Assembly (NCBI RefSeq): GCF_002298975.1
Contig: NZ_DBMV01000038.1
Coordinates: 1 to 64,000 of the forward strand
Origin: Ralstonia sp. UBA689
GTDB lineage: Bacteria; Pseudomonadota; Gammaproteobacteria; Burkholderiales; Burkholderiaceae
DNA length: 64,000 bases
Direction: 5' to 3'
Shown: one piece after another, positions 42,141-51,341 of the stretch
How positions within the stretch are numbered: the stretch's first letter is position 1
Layout of the letters: the number at the start of each line of letters is the position of its first letter
The notes under the pieces: model-generated
What the model was told of the DNA's origin: nothing
The model's database searches: none
Seen by the model: the letters and a program-made list of their open reading frames with translations, nothing else
Translations under genes and position numbers: made by a program

Positions 42141-43109
42141 ATGGCGCCCGCGCACACGCGGCGCCGCTGGATGCGCCTGATGCTTGCCGTGATGCTCAAC
42201 CCGGCCCCGCCTGCTCTCGCGCAACCCGCGCGCGTCTCGTTGCTGCGTCTGCAGGACGGCCTGTACGCAGCACGCGCAGACAATGCCGAGGCGGCACGCG
42301 CCAATGCCGGTGAAGTGGTCCCGACGCTGATCCACGTCACGGGCAACGGCGTGCTGGTGGTGGACCCCGGACCGCATCTGCACTGGGGCAACCGCCTGAT
42401 CGCCGCCATTCGGAATCTCACCGCCGAACCCATCCGCTGGGTGGTCAACACGCACGCCCACCCCGAGCATGTGCTGGCCAACGCGGCCTTTGCCCAGTTG
42501 CAGCCGCGCCCCGCCTTCCTGGCTTCGGCTGCCACCGCCAGCCTGATGCGGCTGCGTTGCGAAACATGCCTGGAAAGGCTGACCCGCATGCTGGGCGAGC
42601 GCGCCATACGCGGCACGCCGATCGTCTATCCCGAGCCAGCCTTGCGCGACGGCGACTGGCTGCACACCGGCAAGACCGCGTGGCAAGTCCGCATCCATGC
42701 CGCAGCGCACAGCGCCTCGGATACCGTGCTGTATGCGCCGCAGCGACGCGTACTCTGCGTCGGCGGCCTGGCATATCGACAACGGGTGCCCGACTTGCAG
42801 GAAGGCTCACTGCTCGGGTGGCGGCAGGCGCTGCGTTCGCTCACACCACTGCCCGCCGACATCGTGATCGGCACGGCCGTCGGCACCCCGGCACAGACGC
42901 TGCGCCCGACACTGGCGTATCTCGACATGCTCGACACCGCGATTGCCGACGCCATTGAGACCGGCGCAGACGCGGCACACGCGCTCGATTACGCCTCTGG
43001 TCAGGCCTATCGCGACTGGCGCAACTTCACCCCTCGACACGCCCTGAACGTGTTGCGCGCCTGGCGGGAACTGGAAGACCGCTGGATGCAGAACGCACCA
43101 TTGAGATAG
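42141..43109 (+). CDS. Quinoprotein relay metallohydrolase 2 (MBL fold)
   Basis: A 322-residue metallo-beta-lactamase-fold protein, paralogous to the previous one. The ATG at 42141 directly follows the preceding stop; another ATG at 42114 inside that gene is possible. The signal peptide region is MRLMLAVMLNPAPPALAQPA. The zinc motif is THAHPEHVL, an HxHxEH variant with Glu in place of the usual Asp. Further fold motifs are GVLVVDPGPHLHWGN, AAHSASDTVLYAPQ and VLCVGGLAYR. It completes the three-gene relay unit. The reaction is unknown. Confidence 0.87.
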   Translation: MAPAHTRRRWMRLMLAVMLNPAPPALAQPARVSLLRLQDGLYAARADNAEAARANAGEVVPTLIHVTGNGVLVVDPGPHLHWGNRLIAAIRNLTAEPIRWVVNTHAHPEHVLANAAFAQLQPRPAFLASAATASLMRLRCETCLERLTRMLGERAIRGTPIVYPEPALRDGDWLHTGKTAWQVRIHAAAHSASDTVLYAPQRRVLCVGGLAYRQRVPDLQEGSLLGWRQALRSLTPLPADIVIGTAVGTPAQTLRPTLAYLDMLDTAIADAIETGADAAHALDYASGQAYRDWRNFTPRHALNVLRAWRELEDRWMQNAPLR

Positions 43110-43279
43110 AGGCTGCGCCCTGTTCAATCCGTGAGCAGACGTGTGCTGCATGTTGTGTTCACTGTCCCGCCTTGCCACAGCGCGCTGCGCGCTGGACCGC
43201 GCGTACAGACACCGCATCCCGAATATCACAGCGCCAAGCTGCGCCACGCAAACGCTGGCGCCGCACAACGCCCGAATCT

Positions 43280-43294
43280 TGGTACGCGTATTGC
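43280..43294 (+). promoter_or_regulatory. Sigma-54 promoter of the porin at 43.4 kb
   Basis: TGGTACGCGTATTGC followed by A matches the -24/-12 consensus except one base. It lies about 80 bases before the porin ATG. TGTTGTGTTC at 43151-43160, about 120 bases upstream, resembles the inverse of the shared activator 13-mer (TGTTGCATTC). Confidence 0.7.
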
Positions 43295-43372
43295 AAAGCC
43301 CCGCCCCGCGCCGAACGCGCTTCTGGCAATCGGCGCACACCACAGATCCAACAAAGACAATACGGAGACAAC

Positions 43373-44497
43373 ATGCAGAACCAACGCCTTCGAATCTACG
43401 CCCTCGCAGCAACCCTGGGCTGTGCTGCAAGCGCAGCCATGGCGCAATCGTCAGTCACGATCTACGGCACGGTCGACGCCGGGCTGCAATACCGCAATCG
43501 GAGCGCAAACAATTCGGGCAGCGTCACGGAGTTGATGTCCGGCGGCATCAGCCCCAGCATCTGGGGGCTCAGGGGAGTCGAGAACCTTGGCAACGGACTG
43601 AAGGCCACCTTCAACCTGGAAGGGCATTACAGCAGCGATACGGGCACGCTGACGACCGGCCCCGGCTTCAGTTCAGAGATCTTCCGCCGGCAGGCCAACG
43701 TCGGCATCAGCAGCGATTGGGGAGCGATCACGCTCGGCCGTCAATACAGCCCGGCCCTGATCGGCACCATCGGCACCGAAGCACGCGGCTTCAAGGAGCA
43801 GTTTTCCAATCTCTACGGCTGGGCCTACAACCAGTTGGCGGCGCCCGCAAACGCCATGGGCGCCGGCACGAACCCCGGCAACGATGTGGGCGTGTTCACC
43901 GCCAACACCGTGCAGTATTCGAACAGCTTTGGCCCGGTCTGGATGGGCGTGGCCTACTCGCTGGGTGAAGTCGCGGGCGGGCTGAAGAAGGGCAACGAAG
44001 TCTCGCTCGGCGCCACGTACACAGGCCCGGTGACTGTCGGCCTCGGCTATCAGACGATTGCCGACAGCGGCTCGGGCGAAACCCTCAGCAAGTTGTGGAG
44101 CGCGGGCGTCGCCGTTCCGTTTGGCGCTTTCACCGGGAAGCTCAACTACATTGACGCCACCAACAATGCGCCCAGCGGGGCACGGGTTTCCGACGTCAAA
44201 TCGATCGGTGCCGGGCTGGACTACAAGTGGAGCGCCAGCAATACCGCAACGCTTGCCGGCTATTACAGCAAGTACGAAAGCAGCGCGCACAACAGCTCCA
44301 CCAAGTCGGTGGTGTTGAGCAACGACTATGCGTTTTCCAAGCGCACCACGCTGTATGTGCAGTTGGTCTACGTGGATGCCGGTGCCGTGGGAACAGCCGA
44401 TCCGCTTGAGAGCCTCAAGACCTCGATCGTTGCGGGCGGCACCGCGCCGGGCGCGAAGACCGTCCTGGCGGGCGTGGGCCTGAAGCACTCGTTCTGA
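43373..44497 (+). CDS. Outer-membrane porin linked to alcohol oxidation
   Basis: A 374-residue trimeric porin of the betaproteobacterial type: signal MQNQRLRIYALAATLGCAAS with cleavage after AMA, then QSSVTIYGTVDAGLQYRNRS, SIWGLRGVENLGNGLKATFN, RQANVGISSDWGAITLGRQY and the closing GVGLKHSF. ACGGAGA precedes the ATG; the frame open further upstream has no signal peptide. A sigma-54 promoter in front of it ties it to the quinoprotein regulon, so it may admit the alcohol or other small substrates of the pathway. Confidence 0.93.
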   Translation: MQNQRLRIYALAATLGCAASAAMAQSSVTIYGTVDAGLQYRNRSANNSGSVTELMSGGISPSIWGLRGVENLGNGLKATFNLEGHYSSDTGTLTTGPGFSSEIFRRQANVGISSDWGAITLGRQYSPALIGTIGTEARGFKEQFSNLYGWAYNQLAAPANAMGAGTNPGNDVGVFTANTVQYSNSFGPVWMGVAYSLGEVAGGLKKGNEVSLGATYTGPVTVGLGYQTIADSGSGETLSKLWSAGVAVPFGAFTGKLNYIDATNNAPSGARVSDVKSIGAGLDYKWSASNTATLAGYYSKYESSAHNSSTKSVVLSNDYAFSKRTTLYVQLVYVDAGAVGTADPLESLKTSIVAGGTAPGAKTVLAGVGLKHSF

Positions 44498-44589
44498 CCC
44501 GCACAAACGCACGTCACGTCTTACGTGGCTGATGGGAAGGGGCATGCGTGCCCCTTCCGAAGAATCGCAATCCTCATCATCAAAAACAA

Positions 44590-44607
44590 GTTGCATATCT
44601 AACAATA
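44590..44607. promoter_or_regulatory. Candidate MarR operator, copy 1
   Basis: GTTGCATATCTAACAATA, 23 bases before the marR start codon. A near copy stands before the tautomerase gene, suggesting that one regulator binds both. Confidence 0.5.
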
Positions 44608-44629
44608 TGAACCTATCATCCACTTCACC

Positions 44630-45046
44630 ATGTTCGACCACTGCCTCTACTTCAACACCACCGCCCTGGCCCGCAAGCTCGACCGAGTCTGGGCAGAAGC
44701 GTTTGCACCTTTCGATCTGACACCGCCGCAAGGCTTCATGCTGCGCGCTGTCGTAGACCACCCCGGCATGCTGCAAAGCGAGTTGTCGGAAACGATGTCG
44801 GTCACGCGCCCGACCGCCACGCGGGCCTTGGACGGCCTGGAAGCCAAGGGCCTGATCGAACGCCGCAAGACAGAAGCCGATGGCCGCGAATCCGCCATCT
44901 TCCCAACGCGCGAGGCAATGAAGATTGGTGTGGCGTTGAACGAGGCCAGCGGCGCAGTCACCGCACGTCTGAAGCGCGTACTGGGCAGCGCGGAGTTCAC
45001 CGACACGGTAACGAAGATCCGGGGCGTGCGCTCGACCCTGACCTGA
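44630..45046 (+). CDS. MarR-family regulator
   Basis: A 138-residue winged-helix regulator: dimerisation helix MFDHCLYFNTTALARKLDRV, LTPPQGFMLRAVVDHPGMLQ, recognition helix MSVTRPTATRALDGLEAKGL and wing IERRKTEADGRESAIFPT. MarR proteins repress their own and neighbouring genes and release DNA when a small phenolic or oxidant binds. It is followed after 53 bases by a tautomerase gene in the same direction, and both carry the same candidate operator. Confidence 0.9.
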   Translation: MFDHCLYFNTTALARKLDRVWAEAFAPFDLTPPQGFMLRAVVDHPGMLQSELSETMSVTRPTATRALDGLEAKGLIERRKTEADGRESAIFPTREAMKIGVALNEASGAVTARLKRVLGSAEFTDTVTKIRGVRSTLT

Positions 45047-45067
45047 GCGTTTTTTTAACCTCTTATA

Positions 45068-45086
45068 GTTGCATTGCTAACCAATA
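45068..45086. promoter_or_regulatory. Candidate MarR operator, copy 2
   Basis: GTTGCATTGCTAACCAATA lies 14 bases before the tautomerase start codon and resembles the element before the marR gene (shared GTTGCAT, CTAAC and AATA). Confidence 0.5.
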
Positions 45087-45099
45087 AGGAAGAACCATC

Positions 45100-45492
45100 A
45101 TGCCGATCCTCAACGTCAAAGTCAGTGCCCAGCGTTCTGCGCAGATGACGCAGAAGATTTCCGCCACGCTGCTCGAACTCACCTCCCGCATCCTCGGCAA
45201 GGACCCGAAAGTCACCGCCATCACCATCGACTACGTCGACCCGGCGGATTGGATCGTCGGCGGACAAACGCTGGCCGCGCAGGGCAAGCACAGCGTCTAT
45301 TTCGACATCAAGGTGACGGACGAAACCAACACCAAGGCGGAGAAGGCGCAGTACATCGCCGAGGCGTTTGCGGCTTTTGTCGAGTTGCTCGGCAACCTGC
45401 ACGAAGAGTCGTATATCTATATACAGGACGTACGCGCCGCGGCTTACGGCTACGGCGGCAAGACCCAGGAGTACCGCTTTCAGCACACGTGA
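45100..45492 (+). CDS. Tautomerase-superfamily protein (4-OT-like)
   Basis: A 130-residue protein beginning M-PILNVKVSAQRSAQMTQKI; after removal of Met the conserved Pro1 is the catalytic base of this superfamily. It continues LLELTSRILGKDPKVTAITI and DYVDPADWIVGGQTLAAQGK. It is about twice the length of 4-oxalocrotonate tautomerase, as in the two-domain-length subfamilies. The substrate is unknown. TAAGGAAG precedes the ATG. It is probably regulated by the adjacent MarR protein. Confidence 0.88.
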   Translation: MPILNVKVSAQRSAQMTQKISATLLELTSRILGKDPKVTAITIDYVDPADWIVGGQTLAAQGKHSVYFDIKVTDETNTKAEKAQYIAEAFAAFVELLGNLHEESYIYIQDVRAAAYGYGGKTQEYRFQHT

Positions 45493-45546
45493 TGGACGTG
45501 ATGTGCCGGCAGCGCCGCTCCCATCGCAGAACAACCAGGTGTGATC

Positions 45547-45681
45547 ATGAACCGCACAAGTGCTTTCTTCGCGGCCAGTTGGCTGGCCGCCGCGCTGCTG
45601 TATTTCGGGCAGCATTCGCTGCCGCTGACCGCGCTCGCGGGCATTGTTCTGCTCGCCGGCTTCGATCTGCTGCGGCCATGA
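45547..45681 (+). CDS. Small membrane protein
   Basis: A 44-residue open frame, MNRTSAFFAASWLAAALLYF, then GQHSLPLTALAGIVLLAGFD and LLRP. Two short hydrophobic segments suggest a membrane hairpin. It follows the tautomerase gene by about 50 bases in the same direction and ends 5 bases before the convergent GlxA-type gene. Coding character is plausible but unproven. Confidence 0.5.
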   Translation: MNRTSAFFAASWLAAALLYFGQHSLPLTALAGIVLLAGFDLLRP

Positions 45682-45686
45682 TGTGC

Positions 45687-46709
45687 TCAAGCGCCGCGCT
45701 GGCCGCGCTGCTGTGCCCGATAGCGCAGCGGGCTGCATCCGTGGCCCGCTGCAAACGCGCGGCTCAGTGCGCTGACGCTGCCGAAGCCGCATTCGTCCGC
45801 GATGTGGTCAAGCGACTGCCGCCGCGTGCGCAACAGGAACGCCGCCAACTCCAGCCTTAACGCCGCCACATAGCGCCGCAGGTTACTGCCGGTGGCGGTG
45901 GCAAAGCGGCGTGTCAGGGTCCGCTCGCTCATCGCCGCCTGGGCGGCGAGCTCTGCCAGCGCGGGCGGCGCGGCCAACTCCCGTTCCACGATCTCCTGGA
46001 TGGCCAGCACGGCCGCATCGCCGTGGCGCTTGAACTGCGCCGTCCACACGGCCATGTGCTCATAAGACGGCAACGACTGCGTGAGCGCCGTGCGCAACAT
46101 CCGCCGCGAGGCGCCCGCGCCCCGGCAGTGATCGATGACATACGCGCAGGCGTCCACCGCCGGGTTGATGCCGCTGACGGTAATCAGGCGGCCATCCACT
46201 ACCAGGGACTTGTCGGGCGTGTAGCGCACGGCCGGAAAGTGCCGCGCAAACCAGGCGCGCTCGCTCGCGAGCCCCGTGGCGCGGCGGCCATCCAGCAGCC
46301 CGGCCTTGGCAAACAGCGGCGCCGCGTTCAGGCCAACCACCAGCGCGCCCGCGTCGTACTGCGCGCGCAGCCAACCGGCAAACGCCTGCTCCTCCCCTTC
46401 CAGCGCCGCCTGCGGCGCAAACTGGCCGGGCACGATCACCACATCGTGCTGGCCGGCCGACTCCAACGCGCCACTCGCGGGCACCGCCATGTCGGCAAAA
46501 CTGGTGGCCGGATTGCCGTCGGCCGACAGCAGATCGACCTCGAACAGGCGGCTGCCCATCACATCCACGCTGCGCGCCTGCATGGTGCCGGCAATCAGCA
46601 GCATCTCCTGCGTGAGGAATACGTAGCCCGCAAACAGGCGCGGCGGCAGCAGGATGGCGATGCGGGCTCGGTCGGGGAGTTTGGAGGACGGTTTCGACTG
46701 TCTTCTCAT
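45687..46709 (-). CDS. GlxA-type AraC-family regulator (DJ-1/PfpI sensor)
   Basis: A 340-residue regulator. An N-terminal DJ-1/PfpI-like domain (RIAILLPPRLFAGYVFLTQE, HDVVIVPGQFAPQAALEGEE, VVGLNAAPLFAKAGLLDGRR) is joined to two AraC helix-turn-helix motifs (LAELAAQAAMSERTLTRRFA and LDHIADECGFGSVSALSRAF). The start at 46709 (MRRQSKP) is a judgement; the frame is open to 46835. It diverges from the acyl-CoA dehydrogenase gene with about 90 bases between start codons, so it may regulate the beta-oxidation operon. Confidence 0.88.
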   Translation of the reverse strand: MRRQSKPSSKLPDRARIAILLPPRLFAGYVFLTQEMLLIAGTMQARSVDVMGSRLFEVDLLSADGNPATSFADMAVPASGALESAGQHDVVIVPGQFAPQAALEGEEQAFAGWLRAQYDAGALVVGLNAAPLFAKAGLLDGRRATGLASERAWFARHFPAVRYTPDKSLVVDGRLITVSGINPAVDACAYVIDHCRGAGASRRMLRTALTQSLPSYEHMAVWTAQFKRHGDAAVLAIQEIVERELAAPPALAELAAQAAMSERTLTRRFATATGSNLRRYVAALRLELAAFLLRTRRQSLDHIADECGFGSVSALSRAFAAGHGCSPLRYRAQQRGQRGA

Positions 46710-46797
46710 ATCAAGAACGTGGCGGTTCAGATCAACCGAAATTGTCGTCCGCTTGCTGAAATACGGCAACCATCCGCCATTGCCATCCGGAGCCGTC

Positions 46798-47940
46798 ATG
46801 ATTGCCCGCACGCTGTTCGAAGACGAACACGACACCTTTCGCGAATCCGTCCGCCGCTTCGTCGAAGCCGAGGTCCTGCCTCACCACGAACGCTGGGAAG
46901 ACCAAGGCTATGTCGACCGCGCCATCTGGGAAAAAGCCGCCGCCGCCGGCTACCACTGCGCCAGCATGCCCGAAGCGTACGGCGGCGCCGGGGCCGATAT
47001 CCGCTACAGCACCGTGCTGATCGAAGAGATCTACCGCGCGGGCGCCACGGGCCTGGGCTTCGGCCTGCACTCGGAAATCGTCGCGCCCTATCTGCTGCAC
47101 TACGGCAGCGAATCGCTCAAGCAGCACTACCTGCCCAAGCTGGCGAGCGCGGAGATGATTGGCGCGATTGCCATGACCGAACCCGGCGCCGGTTCCGACC
47201 TGCAAGGCGTGCGCACCACCGCGACACGTAGCAGCGACGGCAGCCACTACGTGCTCAACGGCTCGAAGATCTTCATTACCAATGGCTGGCACGCCGACGT
47301 GGTGATCGTCGTGGCGCGCACCACGCCGGAGGGCGGCGCCAAGGGCACGAGCCTCTTTGTGGTCGACACGAGCATGGACGGCTTCAGCAAGGGCAAGCGC
47401 CTGAAGAAGGTCGGCATGAAAGCACAGGACACCGCCGAGCTGTTCTTCGACAACGTGCGCGTGCCCGCTGCAAACCTGCTCGGCGAAGAGCACCGCGGCT
47501 TTTCCTACCTGATGCAGGAACTGCCGTGGGAGCGCCTGCAAATCGCCATCGGTGCCATCGCCTCGGCCGAGGGCGCGCTCGACTGGACGCTGCGCTACGT
47601 GCGCGAACGCCAGGCCTTCGGCAAACCCGTCATCGATTTCCAGACCGCGCGCCACGCGCTGGCCGAACTCAAGACTGAGATACAAATCGGCCGCGTGTTT
47701 GTCGACCAGTGCATCGCGCTCAAGCTGGCCGGCAAGCTCGATGCCGCCACGGCATCCATGGCCAAGTACTGGACCACCGACCTGCAGTTCAAGGTGATGG
47801 ATCGCTGCGTGCAACTGCACGGCGGCTACGGCTACATGTGGGAATACCCGATCGCCCGCGCCTGGGCGGACTCCCGCGTGCAGCAGATCTACGGCGGCAC
47901 CAACGAGATCATGAAAGAGCTGATCGCCCGTACCCTCTGA
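46798..47940 (+). CDS. Acyl-CoA dehydrogenase (LCAD/IVD-type active site)
   Basis: A 380-residue FAD-dependent dehydrogenase that introduces the first double bond in beta-oxidation. Motifs are AMTEPGAGSDLQGVRTTA, YVLNGSKIFITNGWHADVVI, ERQAFGKPVIDFQTARHAL and HGGYGYMWEYPIARAWADSR ending IYGGTNEIMKELIA. The position of the medium-chain catalytic Glu is Gly (YGGT). A Glu in IASAEGALDW (Glu258) instead fits long-chain and isovaleryl types. CCGGAG precedes the ATG. It is the first gene of a three-gene operon with thiolase and FadJ. Confidence 0.93.
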   Translation: MIARTLFEDEHDTFRESVRRFVEAEVLPHHERWEDQGYVDRAIWEKAAAAGYHCASMPEAYGGAGADIRYSTVLIEEIYRAGATGLGFGLHSEIVAPYLLHYGSESLKQHYLPKLASAEMIGAIAMTEPGAGSDLQGVRTTATRSSDGSHYVLNGSKIFITNGWHADVVIVVARTTPEGGAKGTSLFVVDTSMDGFSKGKRLKKVGMKAQDTAELFFDNVRVPAANLLGEEHRGFSYLMQELPWERLQIAIGAIASAEGALDWTLRYVRERQAFGKPVIDFQTARHALAELKTEIQIGRVFVDQCIALKLAGKLDAATASMAKYWTTDLQFKVMDRCVQLHGGYGYMWEYPIARAWADSRVQQIYGGTNEIMKELIARTL

Positions 47941-47965
47941 CCCGAAAACCCGAGGATCGAATCCC

Positions 47966-49171
47966 ATGGAAGCCTATATCTACGACGCCGTGCGCACGCC
48001 GCGCGGCAAGGGCAAGAAAGACGGCAGCCTGCACGGCGTGACGCCGCTGCGTCTGGCCGCAACCGCGCTGCGCGCCATCCGTGACCGCAACCAGCTCGAC
48101 ACCGCGCTCGTCGACGACGTGGTGCTCGGCTGCGTGGAGCCGGTGGGCGAGCAAGGCGCCTGCATCGGCCGCGTGGCGGTGCTGGCCGCCGGCTATGCGG
48201 AAACGACCGCCGGCGTGCAGGTCAACCGCTTCTGCGCCTCGGGCCTGGAAGCGTGCAACATGGCCGCCGCACAGGTCATGGCCGGGCAGAGCGACTTCGC
48301 CATCGGCGGCGGGGTGGAGAGCATGTCGCGCGTGCCGATGGGCGCCAGCGGCGGCGCGTGGGCGGTCGACCCGGCCATCGCCATTCCGTCGTACTTCGTG
48401 CCGCAGGGCGTGTCGGCCGACACCATCGCCACCAAGTGGGGCTACAGCCGCCGCGATGTCGACGCCTATGCCGCCGAGAGCCATCGCCGCGCACATGCCG
48501 CGGCCGGCGCCGGTTGGTTCAAGCACTCGATCGTGCCGGTGCGCGATCAGAACGGCCTGACCATCCTCGACCGCGACGAGATGATCCGCCCGCAGACCAC
48601 CGTCGACACGCTCGCGCAGCTCAAGCCGTCGTTCGCCGAACTCGGCGAGCAATACGGCTTCGACGCCGTGATCCGCCAGCGCTATCCGGAACTGGAACGC
48701 ATCGAGCACGTGCATCACGCCGGCAACAGCTCGGGCATCGTCGATGGCGCGGCCGCCGTGCTGATCGGCAGCCGCGAAGCCGGCCAGCGCGCTGGCCTCA
48801 AGCCGCGTGCGCGTATCCGCAGCTTTACCAGCATCGGCTCGGAGCCGTCGATCATGCTGACGGGCCCGTCGTATGCGGCAGAGAAAGCGCTCAAGCGCGC
48901 GGGCATGCGCGCGTCGGACATCGATCTGTACGAGCTGAACGAAGCCTTCGCCGCAGTGGTGCTGCGCTTCATGGAAGCCATGAACGTGCCGCACGACAAG
49001 ATGAACGTCAACGGCGGCGCCATCGCCATGGGGCATCCGCTGGGCGCCACGGGCGCCATGATCCTCGGCACGCTGCTCGACGAGCTGGAGCGGCGCGGTG
49101 CCAGCACCGGCCTGGCCACGCTGTGCGTGGGCGCGGGCATGGGCATTGCCACCATCATCGAACGCGTTTAA
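47966..49171 (+). CDS. Acetyl-CoA C-acyltransferase (thiolase)
   Basis: A 401-residue thiolase that cleaves 3-ketoacyl-CoA. The nucleophile is Cys90 in VQVNRFCASGLEACNMAA, and the base is in NGGAIAMGHPLGATGAMILG. The second cysteine lies in LCVGAGMGIATIIERV, where the family usually has CxGGGxG. It follows the dehydrogenase by 25 bases and precedes the FadJ-like gene by 13, clearly one operon. Length is normal. Confidence 0.94.
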   Translation: MEAYIYDAVRTPRGKGKKDGSLHGVTPLRLAATALRAIRDRNQLDTALVDDVVLGCVEPVGEQGACIGRVAVLAAGYAETTAGVQVNRFCASGLEACNMAAAQVMAGQSDFAIGGGVESMSRVPMGASGGAWAVDPAIAIPSYFVPQGVSADTIATKWGYSRRDVDAYAAESHRRAHAAAGAGWFKHSIVPVRDQNGLTILDRDEMIRPQTTVDTLAQLKPSFAELGEQYGFDAVIRQRYPELERIEHVHHAGNSSGIVDGAAAVLIGSREAGQRAGLKPRARIRSFTSIGSEPSIMLTGPSYAAEKALKRAGMRASDIDLYELNEAFAAVVLRFMEAMNVPHDKMNVNGGAIAMGHPLGATGAMILGTLLDELERRGASTGLATLCVGAGMGIATIIERV

Positions 49172-49184
49172 GGAGCGTGCTGAC

Positions 49185-51311
49185 ATGATCGACATCACCA
49201 TCGACGCCGACGGCATCGCCACGCTCACGTGGAACCAACCCGGCCGTGCGCAAAACGTGCTCAACGGCGAAACCTGCGCCGCCTTCTTCTCCGCCATCGA
49301 CCAGGTATCCGCAGATGCCAACGTCAAGGGCATCCTCATCACCTCCGCCAAGCCTGACTTTATTGCCGGCGGCGACCTCGAATGGCTGCAGGCCAGCGAC
49401 GATGCGGCCACGCTGTTCGAGCGCACGTGCCAGCTGCACCGCGCGCTGCGCAAGCTGGAAACGTGTGGCAAACCGGTGGCCGCCGCGCTGCCCGGCTCCA
49501 CACTGGGCGGCGGGCTGGAGATTGCGCTGGCGTGCCACTACCGCGTGGCCGCCGACAACGCCCGCGCACGCTTCGGCTTGCCCGAAGTCACGCTGGGCCT
49601 GCTGCCAGGCGGCGGCGGCACGCAGCGGCTGCCACGTTTGATTGGCGTACAGAAGGCGCTGCCGCTGCTACTTGAAGGCAAGCGGCTCAAGGCGGCGGAT
49701 GCGCTCAAGCTCGGCATCCTCGATGCGGTGGTCAATGCCGGGGATGAAATCAACGCTGCCCGCGCGTGGCTGCTGGGCGAAGGGCAAACCCGCGCGCAGC
49801 AACCCTGGGACATCAAGGGCTACAAGGTGCCCGGTGGCGCCATTGCGAGCCCCGCTGTGCAGCAGCTCTTCACTGCGGCCAATGCCATGCTGCGGCAGAA
49901 GACGGTCGGCAACTATCCGGCGGCCGCCAGCATCCTGTCGTGCGTGTACGAAGGGCTGATCACCGACATCGATACGGGCCTGAAGACCGAGGCGCGCTAC
50001 TTCGTGCAGGCCGTGCTGTCGCCTGAGGCGCGCGCGATGATCCGTACCCTTTTCTTCAGCCTGAACGCAGCCAACAAGCTGGCGGCACGCCCGGCCGACG
50101 TTCCGGTACGCCGGTATGCAAGAGTGGGCGTGCTGGGTGCCGGCATGATGGGCGCCGGCATTGCCTACGTCACAGCCAAGGCCGGGGTGTCCGTCGTGCT
50201 GCTCGACGCCACGCAAGACGCAGCCGAGCGCGGCAAGGATTGCTCCCGCAAGCTGGTCGAGAAACAGGTACAGCGCGGCCGCCTGCATGCAGAGCAAGCC
50301 GAGGCGCTGCTTGCGCGCATCAAGCCGACCACGTCGTATGCCGATCTGGACGGCGCCGATCTCGTCATCGAGGCCGTGTTCGAGCAGCGCGATATCAAGG
50401 CCGACGTCACGCGCAAGGCGGAGGCTGTGCTGTCGCCAGACGCCATCTTCGCGTCCAACACCTCCACGCTGCCGATCACCGGGCTGGCGGAAGCCAGCAG
50501 CCGGCCGGGCAACTTCATCGGCCTGCATTTCTTCTCACCCGTCGACAAGATGCCGCTGGTGGAGGTGATCGTCGGCCGGCAGACCACGCAGGCCACGCTG
50601 GCGCAAGCGCTCGACTACGTCAAGGCGGTCGGCATGACGCCCATCGTCGTCAACGACAGCCGGGGCTTTTATACGAGCCGCGTGTTCTCGACCTACGTGC
50701 TCGAAGGGCTGGCGATGCTGGCTGAAGGCGTGGCCCCCGCGCTGATCGAGAACGCCGGGCTGCTGGCCGGCATGCCGGTCGGCCCGCTGGCGCTGATCGA
50801 CGAGGTGTCGAGCGAGCTGATCCACAAGGTCAATCAGCAAACCCGAGCGGACCTGGGCGTCGCCTACATCGAGCGCCCAGGCGAGGCCGTTGCCGAGCGC
50901 ATGGTGGCGCTGGGCCGCATCGGCCGCAAGTCGGGCCGGGGCTTCTACGACTATCCGGCCGACGGCAAGAAGGCGCTGTGGCCAGGCTTGGCCGCGGAGT
51001 ACCACCAAGCAGCCACACAGCCCGACGTGCAGACGCTGATCGACCGCTTGATCACCGTGCAGGCGGTCGAAACAGCGCGCTGCCTGGATGAAGGCGTGCT
51101 GAACGACGCGCGCGATGCCGATGTGGGTGCGCTGCTCGGCTGGGGCTTCCCGGCGTTCCGGGGCGGCCCGGTGTCGCACATCCATCGCGTGGGGATCGGC
51201 CCGTTTGTCGAACTGTGCGAACGCCTGGCCGCCGAGCATGGCCGCCGCTTTACGCCGCCAAAGCTGCTGCGCGAGATGGCGGCACGAGAGGAAGCGTTCT
51301 ACTCGCGTTGA
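49185..51311 (+). CDS. FadJ-like enoyl-CoA hydratase / 3-hydroxyacyl-CoA dehydrogenase
   Basis: A 708-residue bifunctional beta-oxidation enzyme. The ATG at 49185 has AAGGAG upstream. Residues about 1-190 are the hydratase (IAGGDLEWLQ, GSTLGGGLEIALACHYRVAA, GLPEVTLGLLPGGGGTQRLP). Residues from about 310 are the dehydrogenase: RVGVLGAGMMGAGIAYVTAK (NAD-binding), FASNTSTLPITGLAEASSRP, NFIGLHFFSPVDKMPLVEVI and the C-terminal helical domains. Together with the upstream dehydrogenase and thiolase it makes a full beta-oxidation cycle. Confidence 0.94.
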   Translation: MIDITIDADGIATLTWNQPGRAQNVLNGETCAAFFSAIDQVSADANVKGILITSAKPDFIAGGDLEWLQASDDAATLFERTCQLHRALRKLETCGKPVAAALPGSTLGGGLEIALACHYRVAADNARARFGLPEVTLGLLPGGGGTQRLPRLIGVQKALPLLLEGKRLKAADALKLGILDAVVNAGDEINAARAWLLGEGQTRAQQPWDIKGYKVPGGAIASPAVQQLFTAANAMLRQKTVGNYPAAASILSCVYEGLITDIDTGLKTEARYFVQAVLSPEARAMIRTLFFSLNAANKLAARPADVPVRRYARVGVLGAGMMGAGIAYVTAKAGVSVVLLDATQDAAERGKDCSRKLVEKQVQRGRLHAEQAEALLARIKPTTSYADLDGADLVIEAVFEQRDIKADVTRKAEAVLSPDAIFASNTSTLPITGLAEASSRPGNFIGLHFFSPVDKMPLVEVIVGRQTTQATLAQALDYVKAVGMTPIVVNDSRGFYTSRVFSTYVLEGLAMLAEGVAPALIENAGLLAGMPVGPLALIDEVSSELIHKVNQQTRADLGVAYIERPGEAVAERMVALGRIGRKSGRGFYDYPADGKKALWPGLAAEYHQAATQPDVQTLIDRLITVQAVETARCLDEGVLNDARDADVGALLGWGFPAFRGGPVSHIHRVGIGPFVELCERLAAEHGRRFTPPKLLREMAAREEAFYSR

Positions 51312-51341
51312 TGCGGAGGCCGCACGACGTCTGTCCTGCGC

